64,000 bases of DNA from the NCBI RefSeq assembly GCF_004698125.1, contig NZ_SRHV01000005.1, forward strand, positions 62,001 to 126,000, read 5' to 3'. This stretch comes from Halosimplex halophilum (GTDB lineage: Archaea; Halobacteriota; Halobacteria; Halobacteriales; Haloarculaceae). The translations under genes and the position numbers were made by a program. The notes under the pieces were generated by a model. The model had not been told where the DNA came from. It worked only from the letters and a program-made list of their open reading frames with translations, and ran no database searches. The stretch's first letter is position 1. Each line of letters starts with the position of its first letter. Shown here in pieces: positions 41,572 to 50,217 of this stretch.

Positions 41572-42798
41572 CTATCCGGCGCCGTCGAAGTGCACGTCGG
41601 CGAAGTCGAGGACGGCGTCGAGATACCCCTCGTTCAGGGTGTGGGCGGTCTCGCGGCGGTAGTGACAGATCGAACCGACGGTCTCGTCGGCGATCTCGTC
41701 GTCGCCGTACAGCGGGAGGTCGTCGGCGATCCCCTCGGCGCCGAGCAGGTCCCAGACGGGTTCGGCGGCGCGGACGGCGTCGAGCGCGCGGCCGGGGTTG
41801 GTCCAGTGGTCGCGGGCGCCGGCGGTGTCGATCAGGGGCCGGGGCGCGACCAGCGCGGCGAGGCAGTGGCTGTCGACGGGCAGCCGGTCGACCTGCCCCT
41901 CGAAGGCGGCGTAGGTGTCGGCGAACCACCCCGGGAAGGTTCCGGTGATGTCGCCGACCCCCTCCTGGTCGTTGTCGCGGTCGAGCGCCGTCCCGCCGGT
42001 GCCGGACTGGTGGGGCGCGACGAGGCCGATCCGCTCGTCGGTCGCGCCCGCCAGCAGTGCGGCTTTGCCGCACCGGGAGTGGCCGAGGACGATGATCTCC
42101 TCGGCGCGGACCGCCTCCATGGGCCGGAGCGCGTCGACGCAGCGCTGGAGGCCCCAGGCCCACGCGGCGAGGACGCCCCACTCGGTGCCGGGCGGGCCCG
42201 GCAGTTCGTCGTCGTAGTAGGGGCGGATGCCGTCCGCGGGGTCGCCGCTGTCGGGGTCGATATCGGCGAACTGGTGGGTCGCGAAGCCGTAGCCCCGCGA
42301 GAGGACGTGCTCGACGCACCAGTAGTCGGCGGCGGCGCCGCGGTCGGCGGCCTCCTCCTCGAACCCTCCGTGTTCCCGGGCCGTGTCGGTGATCGTGACC
42401 GCCGGATCGGCGACGGCGGCGTGGTTACCCCGCCAGTTCAGCCCGAGCAGGACCGGCACGGACCGCCCCGCGTCGACGGCGTCGGCCGGCAGAAAGAGGG
42501 CGAGCGTGATCGCGGGCGCGTCGGGCGGCAGGTCCGCGAACGCGATCTCGGTCTCGACGAGCGTCGCCGCGCCGCCGCAGACGCCCGGGGTGCGTTCGGT
42601 CGCCGTCTCGATCTCGGGCGCGCCGGGGGCGTAGCCGTAGACGTACTGGCGGAGGAGCTGCCGGATCTCCGCGCGGCGGTCGCGCCAGTCGGCGGTGCTC
42701 TCGACGGGCGAACCGTCGCGGAACTCGAGCGGGTCCGGCAGCTCCGGGCGGGACGGGAGCCTGGAGGGGGCTGGCAGGTCCGTTGGGTCCGTGTGCAT
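41572..42798 (-). CDS. CE15-like (glucuronoyl esterase family) alpha/beta hydrolase
   Basis: 408 residues without a signal peptide, hence likely cytoplasmic. Features of carbohydrate esterase family 15: ITLALFLPADA, PVLLGLNWRGNHAAV, GTEWGVLAAWAWGLQRCVDAL, the nucleophile serine in VLGHSRCGKAALLAGATD (family G.SR.GKAAL), APHQSGTGG, and a possible His in DSHCLAALVAPRP or in the C-terminal region. CE15 enzymes cleave esters of glucuronic acid in plant cell walls. An intracellular archaeal member would act on another ester or on imported oligosaccharides; this is inference. The ATG at 42798 is used. Confidence 0.82.
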   Translation of the reverse strand: MHTDPTDLPAPSRLPSRPELPDPLEFRDGSPVESTADWRDRRAEIRQLLRQYVYGYAPGAPEIETATERTPGVCGGAATLVETEIAFADLPPDAPAITLALFLPADAVDAGRSVPVLLGLNWRGNHAAVADPAVTITDTAREHGGFEEEAADRGAAADYWCVEHVLSRGYGFATHQFADIDPDSGDPADGIRPYYDDELPGPPGTEWGVLAAWAWGLQRCVDALRPMEAVRAEEIIVLGHSRCGKAALLAGATDERIGLVAPHQSGTGGTALDRDNDQEGVGDITGTFPGWFADTYAAFEGQVDRLPVDSHCLAALVAPRPLIDTAGARDHWTNPGRALDAVRAAEPVWDLLGAEGIADDLPLYGDDEIADETVGSICHYRRETAHTLNEGYLDAVLDFADVHFDGAG

Positions 42799-42940
42799 CG
42801 ATACCGTCCGCGTGGGCGGGGCGGACCGAAAAGCCACCGGCGGCGGCGACCCGTAGCACCGAGTGCGGAGCGGTCCCGATAACCGGAGCGGCCGACCGCG
42901 AGCCCAACGGCTTTCGGCCCGCGGGGCCTGGTCCGGACCG

Positions 42941-43669
42941 ATGACCCGCTCGGCAATCCAGCTGTACACGCTCCGCAACGTCGACCGCCCGTTCACCGAG
43001 ATACTGGAACTCGTCGCCGACGCCGGCTTCGACGGGGTGGAGTTCGCCTACCGCGTCACCGAGGCCGACACCGACGAGGTGCTCGCGACGCTCGAATCGA
43101 CCGGGCTCGACGCCGCCGGCGCCCACGTCGGCATCGACGAACTGGAGGACGATTTCGACGAGACAGTCGCCTACTACGACGAACTCGGCGTCGAACACGT
43201 CGTCGTCCCGTGGCTCGACGCCGAGCACTTCGCGTCCGTCGAGGCCGTCGAGGCCGCGGCCGCCCGCCTCGCGAAGCTGGCCGACGATCTGGCCGAGCGC
43301 GGGATGACCCTGCACTACCACAACCACGACCACGAGTACACCGACCTCGACGACCGGACGGGCTTCGACGCCTTCCTCGACGAGACCGAGATCCCCGTCG
43401 AACTCGACCTGGGGCTCGCGCTCGCGGCGGGCGACGACCCCGTCGAGCGCCTGCGCGCGCTGGGCGACCGCTCGCGACTGGTCCACCTCAAGGACTACGA
43501 CGTGGACGCGGGCGAGTCGGTTCCGGTCGGCGAGGGCGACCTCGACCTGGAAGGCATCGCCGACGCAGTCGCCGACAACGGTAGCGAGTGGCTGATCTAC
43601 GAGTACGAGGGCGCGGACCCGCTGGCGTCGCTGGAGCGAGCGGCCGACCGGACGGACGACCTCGTCTGA
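42941..43669 (+). CDS. Sugar phosphate isomerase/epimerase (AP endonuclease 2 superfamily)
   Basis: 242 residues forming a TIM barrel of the xylose-isomerase-like/AP endonuclease 2 superfamily. Seen: AIQLYTLRNVDRPFTEILEL, GFDGVEFAY, TLHYHNHDHEYTDLD (metal-binding histidines/aspartate), VELDLGLALAAGDDPV and RLVHLKDYDVD (metal-binding Asp/His), then EYEGADPLASL. Relatives act on inosose, hydroxypyruvate or keto sugars; the substrate is not predictable. It is divergent from the CE15-like esterase with about 140 bases between starts, so the pair may share a sugar-related role. Confidence 0.87.
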   Translation: MTRSAIQLYTLRNVDRPFTEILELVADAGFDGVEFAYRVTEADTDEVLATLESTGLDAAGAHVGIDELEDDFDETVAYYDELGVEHVVVPWLDAEHFASVEAVEAAAARLAKLADDLAERGMTLHYHNHDHEYTDLDDRTGFDAFLDETEIPVELDLGLALAAGDDPVERLRALGDRSRLVHLKDYDVDAGESVPVGEGDLDLEGIADAVADNGSEWLIYEYEGADPLASLERAADRTDDLV

Positions 43670-43909
43670 GCCCCCAGCGCCGACGACGGCGCCCGGGACC
43701 TCGCGGTTCGACCGGAACGGCGACGGAACGCCGTGAAGGGGCGCCTCGCGACCGCCGTGTGGACCGGTTCGGCCTGCTCGTGCAGGGTGGAGACTGATTG
43801 ACCGGTGCCACGAGGATCGGATCCGAGTGTCGCCGCCCCGGCGCACACTGGCGAGCGCGGGCGGCGCGCCAGCGCACGGCCGTCGCGCGAGCCGTGCGGG
43901 AGAGTTTCC

Positions 43910-44698
43910 ATGGCCAGTCAACACACCGACCGAGGCGAACGCGAGCAGCCGGCGGACGACCGGACCGGCCGCTCGACGAGTGGCACCGACACGAAACGAC
44001 GGGGGCGCGCGGTCCGGGGGGTCGCCGGCGCCGGGCTCGTCCTCTACGGGCTCGGCAAGCGGTCGCTGCGCGGCGTGGCCGCCGCCGTCGCCGGCGGGTG
44101 GCTCCTGTTGCGAGCGCTCCGCGGACGCAGCGAGGGGGGTGGGACGGGCGGGTCGGGTAACTGGACCGCCCCGCGGGAGCGCGAGCGCGAACCGGAGGGC
44201 GCGCCGCCCGAGGCGCTCGACGTGCAGCGCTCGGTCACCGTCGAGCGCCCCGCCGAGGAGCTGTACGAGCGCTGGCGCGACCCGGAGACCCACGAGCGGG
44301 TCTGGGCGCACTTCGCCGAGGTCCGGGCGGTCGGCGAGGACCGCCAGCACTGGACCGTCGCCGGCCCGCGCGGCGTCGCCCTCGAGTGGGACGCCGAGGT
44401 GGTCGCGGCCGACCCGGGGAAGTTCCTGCGCTGGAAGTCGCTGCCCGGCGCCCGCGTCCCCAACGAGGGGTCGGTGCGGTTCCGCTCGCGGGGCGACGCG
44501 GAGACCGAGGTGACGCTGCACGTCCGCTTCGACCCGCCGGGCGGCCGCGTCGGGTCGGCGCTGGCCGAGCGGTTCGACCTCGTCCCGGACGCCGCCGCCG
44601 GGACGGCGCTCCGGCGGTTCAAGAGCCTCGTCGAGACGGGCGAGGTGCCGACGCTCGAAGCCAACCCCTCGGCCCGCGGCGCCGGTGATCTGGTGTGA
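43910..44698 (+). CDS. SRPBCC (START-like) family membrane-associated protein
   Basis: 262 residues. A disordered charged N-terminus (1-30) is followed by a hydrophobic segment (GVAGAGLVLYGLGKRSLRG, AAAVAGGWLLLRALRG). The polyketide-cyclase-like SRPBCC domain spans about residues 95-250 (VQRSVTVERPAEELYERWRD, FLRWKSLPGARVPNEGSVRF, TEVTLHVRFDPPGG). This architecture of DUF2892-like membrane segment plus cyclase/dehydrase domain is widespread in bacteria and haloarchaea. The ligand is unknown. Its stop overlaps the next gene start (GTGA), so it is translationally coupled to a zinc alcohol dehydrogenase. Confidence 0.82.
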   Translation: MASQHTDRGEREQPADDRTGRSTSGTDTKRRGRAVRGVAGAGLVLYGLGKRSLRGVAAAVAGGWLLLRALRGRSEGGGTGGSGNWTAPREREREPEGAPPEALDVQRSVTVERPAEELYERWRDPETHERVWAHFAEVRAVGEDRQHWTVAGPRGVALEWDAEVVAADPGKFLRWKSLPGARVPNEGSVRFRSRGDAETEVTLHVRFDPPGGRVGSALAERFDLVPDAAAGTALRRFKSLVETGEVPTLEANPSARGAGDLV

Positions 44699-45909
44699 GC
44701 GACGCCACCAGCGGCGCGGCCGCCGCGGGCACCGGGACGATGCGGGCGGTCTGCTGGCACGGCGAGAACGACCTCCGCGTCGACACCGTCCCGCGGCCCG
44801 CGCTCGTCAACCCGAAGGACGCCGTCCTGCGGGTGCGCGCCTCGACGGCCTGCGGCTCCGACCTGCACGTGATCGACGGCCTGATCCCGACGATGCGCGA
44901 GGGGGACGTGCTCGGCCACGAGTTCGTCGGCGAGGTCGTCGAGACCGGCGAGGCCGTCGAGGAGACGGAGACGGGTCAGCGAGTCGTCGTCCCCTCGTTT
45001 ATCGGCTGTGGCGCCTGCTCGTACTGTCACGACGACCTGTGGTCGCTCTGCGACAACACCAACCCCAACGCCGCGATGCAGGAACCCGTCCTCGGCGACT
45101 CGACCGCCGGGGTCTACGGCTACACCCACGCCTTCGGCGGCTACGCCGGCTCCCACGCCGAGTACATCCGCGTCCCCCACGCCGACGTGAACTGCTTCGA
45201 GGTGCCCGACGAGCTTGACGACGAGCAGGCCCTGTTCGCCTCGGACGCCTGGCCGACCGGCTACATGGGCGCGGACTTCTGCGACATCGAGGACGGCGAC
45301 ACCGTCGCGGTGTGGGGCTGTGGCGGTGTCGGCCTCATGGCCCAGGAGAGCGCCGCGCTGATGGGCGCCGAGCAGGTGATCGGCATCGACCGGTTCCCCG
45401 AGCGGCTGGAGGCGGCCCGCGAGCACGCCGGCGCGGAGACGATCGACTACACCGCGGTCGACAGCGTCGTCGACCGCCTGGACGCGCTGACCGGCGGGCG
45501 CGGCCCCGACGCCTGCATCGACGCCGTCGGCATGGAGGCCCACGGCACCGGCCTCGCTCACCGCTACGACCGGGCGAAACAGGAGTTCGGCCTCCACACC
45601 GACCGCGGCGAGGCGCTCCGGCAGGCCATCCGCGCCGTCCGGAAGGGCGGCACGCTCTCGGTGCTGGGCGTCTACGGCCTGATGGACAAGTTCCCGGTCG
45701 GCGTCCTGATGAACAAGGGGATCACCGTCGAGACCGCCCAGCAGCACGGCCAGCGCTACGTCCCGCAGTTGCTGGACCACGTCGTCGAGGGGGAGATGGA
45801 CCCCTCGTATCTCGCCACCCACGAGTTCTCGCTGGAGGACGGGCCGACCGCCTACCGGATGTTCAAGGAGAAAGAGGACGGGATGATCCGGCCGGTGTTC
45901 AAGCCCTGA
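44695..45909 (+). CDS. Zinc-dependent alcohol dehydrogenase, formaldehyde-dehydrogenase-like
   Basis: 404 residues starting with GTG. The catalytic zinc site has Cys in RASTACGSDLHV and GHEFVGEVVETG. The structural zinc site is CGACSYCHDDLWSLCDNTN. The long insertion after it and the CGGVGLMAQESAALMGAEQV nucleotide-binding motif place it among the glutathione-independent formaldehyde dehydrogenase-like MDR enzymes. It overlaps the SRPBCC gene by four bases; the same gene pair is common in bacteria, suggesting a shared stress or detoxification role. The substrate is not established. Confidence 0.91.
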   Translation: MSDATSGAAAAGTGTMRAVCWHGENDLRVDTVPRPALVNPKDAVLRVRASTACGSDLHVIDGLIPTMREGDVLGHEFVGEVVETGEAVEETETGQRVVVPSFIGCGACSYCHDDLWSLCDNTNPNAAMQEPVLGDSTAGVYGYTHAFGGYAGSHAEYIRVPHADVNCFEVPDELDDEQALFASDAWPTGYMGADFCDIEDGDTVAVWGCGGVGLMAQESAALMGAEQVIGIDRFPERLEAAREHAGAETIDYTAVDSVVDRLDALTGGRGPDACIDAVGMEAHGTGLAHRYDRAKQEFGLHTDRGEALRQAIRAVRKGGTLSVLGVYGLMDKFPVGVLMNKGITVETAQQHGQRYVPQLLDHVVEGEMDPSYLATHEFSLEDGPTAYRMFKEKEDGMIRPVFKP

Positions 45910-45985
45910 GCGGTCGCCGAGGGGTCGACCCTCCGGGTCGAGGTCAACGAGTGGATTCAAGTCCGCGGCGGGGGAACCGACGCCC

Positions 45986-47239
45986 ATGAACGCCGGAGAC
46001 CGCGTCCGCGTCGACCGCGCGGACCAGACCTACGAGGGCGTGCTCCTGCCCTCGACGACCCGGGACCACCTGGTCGTCAAGCTCGACGGGGGGTACAACG
46101 TCGGCGTCGACCGCACCGAGGCCGACGTGGAGGTGCTCGAATCGGACGCCTACGACGTGGAATCGGCCCAGGCCGACAGCGAACAGTCGACCATCGAGTT
46201 CGACGACGACCTGCCCACGGTGTCGCTCATCTCGACGGGCGGCACCATCGCCTCGACGGTCGACTACCGCACCGGCGCCGTCACCGCGCAGTTCGACGCC
46301 GAGGACGTGCTCCGCGCCGTCCCGGACCTCGCCGGACGGGCCAACTACCGCGGCCGCGTCGTCGCGAACATCCTCTCGGAGAACATGACGCCCGACGTGT
46401 GGCAGGACCTGGCCGAGGCCGTCCACGAGGAGATCGAGGCCGGCGCCGACGGCGTCGTCGTCATGCACGGCACCGACACGATGCAGTTCACCGCCGCCGC
46501 GATGGCCTTCATGCTCGACACGCCCGTCCCCATCGTCTTCACCGGCAGCCAGCGCTCGGCGGACCGCCCCTCCTCGGACAACGTGATGAACGCCGTCTCC
46601 GCCGTCGAGGCGGCCAAGTCCGACTGCGCCGAGGTGCTCATCTGCATGCACGAGGACGAGTCCGACGACCGCTGTGCGCTCCACCGCGGCGTCCGCGCCC
46701 GGAAGAACCACACCTCCCGCCGGGACGCCTTCGAGACCGTCGGTGCGAAGCCGCTCGGGGTCGTCGACTACGACACCGACGGCGAGACGGAGGTCTCCTT
46801 CCGCCGCGAGCACCGCGAGCGCGGCGAGACGGAACTGGACATCGACCCCGACCTCGATACGGACGTGGAGTTGCTGAAGTTCACCCCCAGCACCGACACG
46901 GCGTTCCTCGATGCCCTCGAAGGTAAGTCCGGCGTGGTGCTGGAGGGCACCGGACTGGGCCACGTCCACACCGACTGGATCCCGCGGATCGAGGAGCTGG
47001 TCGAGGAGGGGACGACGGTCGTGATGACGAGCCAGTGTCTCGAGGGGCGGGTCTGCGACCGGGTGTACGACACCGGCCGCGACCTGCTGGAGGCCGGCAT
47101 CGTCGAGGGCGAGGACACCCTCCCCGGGACGGCGAAGGTGAAACTCATGTGGGCGCTGGCGAACGTCGAGAGCGTCGAGGAGGCCATGTCCACGTCGCTG
47201 GCCGGCGAGATCAACGAGCGGTCGGTCCCGTGGACCTGA
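45986..47239 (+). CDS. gatD: Glutamyl-tRNA(Gln) amidotransferase subunit D
   Basis: 417 residues. The N-terminal beta domain (1-70, MNAGDRVRVDRADQTYEGVL) precedes an L-asparaginase-like domain. Catalytic threonines are in SLISTGGTIASTVDY and VVMHGTDTMQFTAAA; a Lys is in RGVRARKNHTSRRD. GatD releases ammonia from an amide donor and passes it to GatE, which amidates Glu on tRNA-Gln. The N-terminal extension and length separate it from plain asparaginase. gatE is not in the window; in haloarchaea the two are often unlinked. A GNAT gene follows after 13 bases. Confidence 0.96.
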   Translation: MNAGDRVRVDRADQTYEGVLLPSTTRDHLVVKLDGGYNVGVDRTEADVEVLESDAYDVESAQADSEQSTIEFDDDLPTVSLISTGGTIASTVDYRTGAVTAQFDAEDVLRAVPDLAGRANYRGRVVANILSENMTPDVWQDLAEAVHEEIEAGADGVVVMHGTDTMQFTAAAMAFMLDTPVPIVFTGSQRSADRPSSDNVMNAVSAVEAAKSDCAEVLICMHEDESDDRCALHRGVRARKNHTSRRDAFETVGAKPLGVVDYDTDGETEVSFRREHRERGETELDIDPDLDTDVELLKFTPSTDTAFLDALEGKSGVVLEGTGLGHVHTDWIPRIEELVEEGTTVVMTSQCLEGRVCDRVYDTGRDLLEAGIVEGEDTLPGTAKVKLMWALANVESVEEAMSTSLAGEINERSVPWT

Positions 47240-47252
47240 TCTGAGCGGGACG

Positions 47253-48179
47253 ATGGAGGTCCGCCAGGCCCGCGCCGACGACCACGAGGACGTCGTCGCG
47301 TTCACGAGCGACACGTGGGGCGACCGCTTCGACCGCGGGGACTACATCCCCGAGGTGTTCCCCGAGTGGGTCGAGAGCGACGGGCCCGACCAGCGGACCG
47401 TCGTCGCCGAGGAGGCGGGCCGCGCCGTCGGGGTCTGCCAGGTCGTCGCGCTCTCCGACCACGAGGCGTGGGCTCAGGGGATGCGCGTGGCCGACGACGC
47501 CCGGGCGAAGGGGGTCGCCGAGGCGATGAACGACGCCTGCTTCGACTGGGCGCGCGACCGCGGGGCGACGGTCTGTCGCAACATGGTGTTCTCGTGGAAC
47601 GCGGCCGGCCTCGGCGCGGCCCGCGGGGTGGGGTACGACCCGGCCACGGAGTTCCGGTGGGCCCACCCGGACCCGGACGTCGACGCCCGCGCCGACGCGA
47701 ACGGCGCGAGCGGGCTGGCGGCGACCGGCGACCCCGACGCCGCCTGGAGCTACTGGCAGCGTAGCGACGCCGCCCGCGAACTCGCCGGGCTGACGCTCGA
47801 TCCCGAGGAGTCCTGGGCGCTCTCGGAGGCGACCCGGGAGCGGTTCCGCGCCGCCGCCGACGAGCAGCAAGTGTTCGCGGTGCAGGGGCCGGACGGGACC
47901 CGCGGCGCCGCCCTCCGGACCCGGGAGTACGAGCGCGACACCGAAGCCGGCGGCTCGGAGCGGTGGGTCGAGTACGGCGTCGGCGCCTGGGACGACGTGC
48001 CGGCGGCGCAGACGCTGTTCGCCGCTATCGCCCGCGACGCCGCCGACCTGGACGCCGACCGGACGCGCGTCCTGATCCCGGAGACGCCGCGGCACGTCTC
48101 CGACGCCGCCTACGCCGGCATCGCCGTCTCGGAGAACCCCGACTTCGTCATGGCCGCCGACCTGACGGGGCGGCGGTGA
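47253..48179 (+). CDS. GNAT family N-acetyltransferase
   Basis: 308 residues with two GNAT-like halves. The first half has VRQARADDHEDVVAF and the acetyl-CoA motif MRVADDARAKGVAEAMNDAC, then VCRNMVFSWNAAGL and ARGVGYDPATEFRW. The second half (about 165-308) is related in layout but lacks a clear acetyl-CoA loop, as in other two-domain GNAT proteins. The substrate is unknown. It starts 13 bases after gatD, so the two are probably co-transcribed. A hotdog gene follows after 62 bases. Confidence 0.83.
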   Translation: MEVRQARADDHEDVVAFTSDTWGDRFDRGDYIPEVFPEWVESDGPDQRTVVAEEAGRAVGVCQVVALSDHEAWAQGMRVADDARAKGVAEAMNDACFDWARDRGATVCRNMVFSWNAAGLGAARGVGYDPATEFRWAHPDPDVDARADANGASGLAATGDPDAAWSYWQRSDAARELAGLTLDPEESWALSEATRERFRAAADEQQVFAVQGPDGTRGAALRTREYERDTEAGGSERWVEYGVGAWDDVPAAQTLFAAIARDAADLDADRTRVLIPETPRHVSDAAYAGIAVSENPDFVMAADLTGRR

Positions 48180-48241
48180 ACTGCCGTCCTCGCGCGCTCC
48201 CGCCCCCGACACTTACCCTCGCGCGACCCGAACCCGGACGC

Positions 48242-48649
48242 ATGGACGCCGAATCGTTCTTCGAGGAGATGCCCTTCGCCGACCTGCTGGGCATCGAACT
48301 CACCGAGATCGACGAGGGTCACGCCGAGGGCCGCCTGCCGATGCGCGAGGAGCTGTCGTGGCACAGCGAGCGCGTGCTGGCCCACGGCGGGGTGACCTAC
48401 ACCCTCGCCGACACCGTCGGGGGCGCGGCGCTCGTGTCGCTGGTGGACCGGCCCGTCCCGACCGTCGACATGCGGATGGACTACCTGGAGGCCGGGACCG
48501 GGGATCTGACCGCCGAGGCCGACGTGGTCCGGAACGGTGGGGATGTCGGCGTCGTCGATGTCGACGTGTACGCGGAAGGGGGCGACGGTGACGGCGACGC
48601 CCACCTCGCCAGCGCCCGCGGCGTCTACAAGACCGGCGAACCCGAGTGA
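48242..48649 (+). CDS. PaaI-type hotdog thioesterase
   Basis: 135 residues with a single hotdog fold. The catalytic region AHGGVTYTLADTVGGAAL matches the PaaI motif HGG....LAD, where the Asp is expected to act. FEEMPFADLLGIELTEIDEG is the usual beginning and VDMRMDYLEAG the beta strand that follows. Such proteins form tetramers and hydrolyse acyl-CoA thioesters, often aryl-CoA; the substrate is unknown. The ATG at 48242 fits the family. A family 1 structured repeat starts 72 bases after the stop. Confidence 0.88.
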   Translation: MDAESFFEEMPFADLLGIELTEIDEGHAEGRLPMREELSWHSERVLAHGGVTYTLADTVGGAALVSLVDRPVPTVDMRMDYLEAGTGDLTAEADVVRNGGDVGVVDVDVYAEGGDGDGDAHLASARGVYKTGEPE

Positions 48650-48720
48650 GATGGTGAGCGGGTCGAGGATGCGTCCGTCGCGCTCGTTTCGAATCGACTT
48701 GACCGCACGTGACAGCAAGG

Positions 48721-49047
48721 GATGAAAGCCCTCGGCGCGCTCGCGGTCGCTGAGCGACATATCCGCGCTCTCGGCACCACCCGCGCGGATAGGGGTCGCT
48801 CAGGCGACTGAACTGCACGCGAGCGCGCCTCGCCCGTTCAGTCCACCAGGGACCGCGACCGCACGGTACGGCACCGCGACCGCCCGCACAGCACCGCAAA
48901 GGGCCATGACCCTCCCCAGCCGATTCGCGACCCGCGAGTCGCGAATCCACCGTCGGAGCAAGCTCCGACGAGCCTTCGTTCACACAGTTCACGAAGACCT
49001 CGCGCGGCTACGGTCGCGCGCATGAACGCGCGCTCCAGCGCGCGCCG
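48721..49047 (+). repeat. Nested-hairpin intergenic element, family 1, copy C
   Basis: Same plan and orientation as copy B. The 5-prime arm begins ATGAAAGCCCTCGGCGCGCT and the 3-prime arm ends CGCCTCGCCCGTTCAGTCC, so the outer stem has one mismatch here. The inner stem GCTGAGCGAC/GTCGCTCAGGC and ATCCGCGC/GCGCGGAT are intact. Tail modules include GTCGGAGC-AA-GCTCCGAC, GATTCGCGA/TCGCGAATC and CGCGCGCTCCAGCGCGCG. It starts 72 bases after the hotdog gene stop and ends 46 bases before the convergent LLM oxidoreductase gene. Confidence 0.82.
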
Positions 49048-49092
49048 ACCGCACTTGCCCGGTCGCTGTCCGACGCCGACGGTTCCCCCGGA

Positions 49093-50094
49093 TCAGACCC
49101 GCGGTGCGACTTCCTCGCCCAGGCGCTCGATACAGTCGACCATCGCGTCGGTACCGATGCCGGGGTAGTAGGTCCGCAGGATCACGTGTACGTCGTCGCC
49201 GAGCGCCTCGCGGTAGCGTTCCAGTTCCGCGACCACGTCGTCGGGCGTCCCGAAGACCGCATCGTCTCTCAGCTCCGCGCGGCGCTCGGCGGGGAGTTCG
49301 TCGATCGCTTCGCCCTCGTACCACTCGGCGTACCGGCGCTGGAGGTAGTAGTAGCCGTCGCGCATCGCCTCCCAGGCGGCCTCGCGGGAGTCGCCGACGA
49401 AGCCGTGGGCGAGGACGTACACCTGGAAGTCGCCGTCGAGGCCCTCCTCGTCGCGGACGCGGCGGATGTCCTCGACGCGCTTCTCGACGCCCTCCAGCGA
49501 CAGCGAGGAGGGGGCACACCAGCCGTCGCCGATGCGGGCGGCGCGGCGGACCGCGGGTTTGGCGGCGCCGCCGAGGAATATCGGCGGGTCGCCGGCGGGG
49601 TCGGGGGTCACGGTCGTCTCCGGGTCGATGTCGTGGAACTCCGGGTCGACGCCGACCGGGCCCTCGGACCACGCGCCGCGCAGGAGGGCGACGGCCTCCT
49701 CGGTGCGGGGGACCCGTTCGTCCGTCGGGACGCCGAAGTTCTCGAACTCGGTGTCGCGGTAGCCGATGGAGAGCCCGAGGGCGAGCCGGCCGTTCGAGAG
49801 CAGGTCGACGGTGGCTGCGTCCTCGGCGAGCCGGACCGCGTCGTAGAGGGGAGCGAGGGCGATGCAGGTGCCGACGGTCGCGTCGTCGGTCGCGGCGGCG
49901 AGCGCGCCCAGCGCGGGCATCGTGCCCGACAGGTAGCCGTCGTCGGCGAAGTGGTGTTCGGAGACCCACGCCGAGGCGAGGCCGGCGTCGTCGATGGCGG
50001 CGCCGAGTTCGAGCAACTCGTCGTAGATCGCCTCGTACGACCGGTCGTCGTCCGGGCGGCGCTGGCAGGTGAACAGACCGGTGCCCAGATCCAT
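49093..50094 (-). CDS. LLM-class flavin/F420-dependent oxidoreductase
   Basis: 333 residues, a luciferase-like TIM barrel. Seen: MDLGTGLFTCQRRPDDDRSY, ASAWVSEHHFADDGY (family W..EHH), VGTCIALAPLYDAVRLAEDA, LSNGRLALGLSIGYRDTEFENFGV split by short loops, and PPIFLGGAAKPAVRRAARIGDGW, where the cofactor phosphate is bound. Haloarchaea use F420, so an F420-dependent reaction is plausible but not certain over FMN. No partner flavin reductase gene is adjacent. It is divergent from no gene; the M24 homologue lies upstream on the same strand. Confidence 0.9.
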   Translation of the reverse strand: MDLGTGLFTCQRRPDDDRSYEAIYDELLELGAAIDDAGLASAWVSEHHFADDGYLSGTMPALGALAAATDDATVGTCIALAPLYDAVRLAEDAATVDLLSNGRLALGLSIGYRDTEFENFGVPTDERVPRTEEAVALLRGAWSEGPVGVDPEFHDIDPETTVTPDPAGDPPIFLGGAAKPAVRRAARIGDGWCAPSSLSLEGVEKRVEDIRRVRDEEGLDGDFQVYVLAHGFVGDSREAAWEAMRDGYYYLQRRYAEWYEGEAIDELPAERRAELRDDAVFGTPDDVVAELERYREALGDDVHVILRTYYPGIGTDAMVDCIERLGEEVAPRV

Positions 50095-50217
50095 ACCCCC
50101 GAGTAGGGGCCGGCATGGGAAATAGTCACACGACGGGTGATGCTGCCGTCGGACGACTCGGCGACCGGACGGCGGTGGGGGGTCGACCGCGCGGTCGCCA
50201 CGCGATCGTCGGTCCGG

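Noticed and set aside
41179-42882. A 567-codon plus-strand frame through the tandem repeat and the CE15-like gene
   Set aside because: It reads the 22-23 bp array (period not divisible by three) and then the antisense of a recognisable hydrolase.
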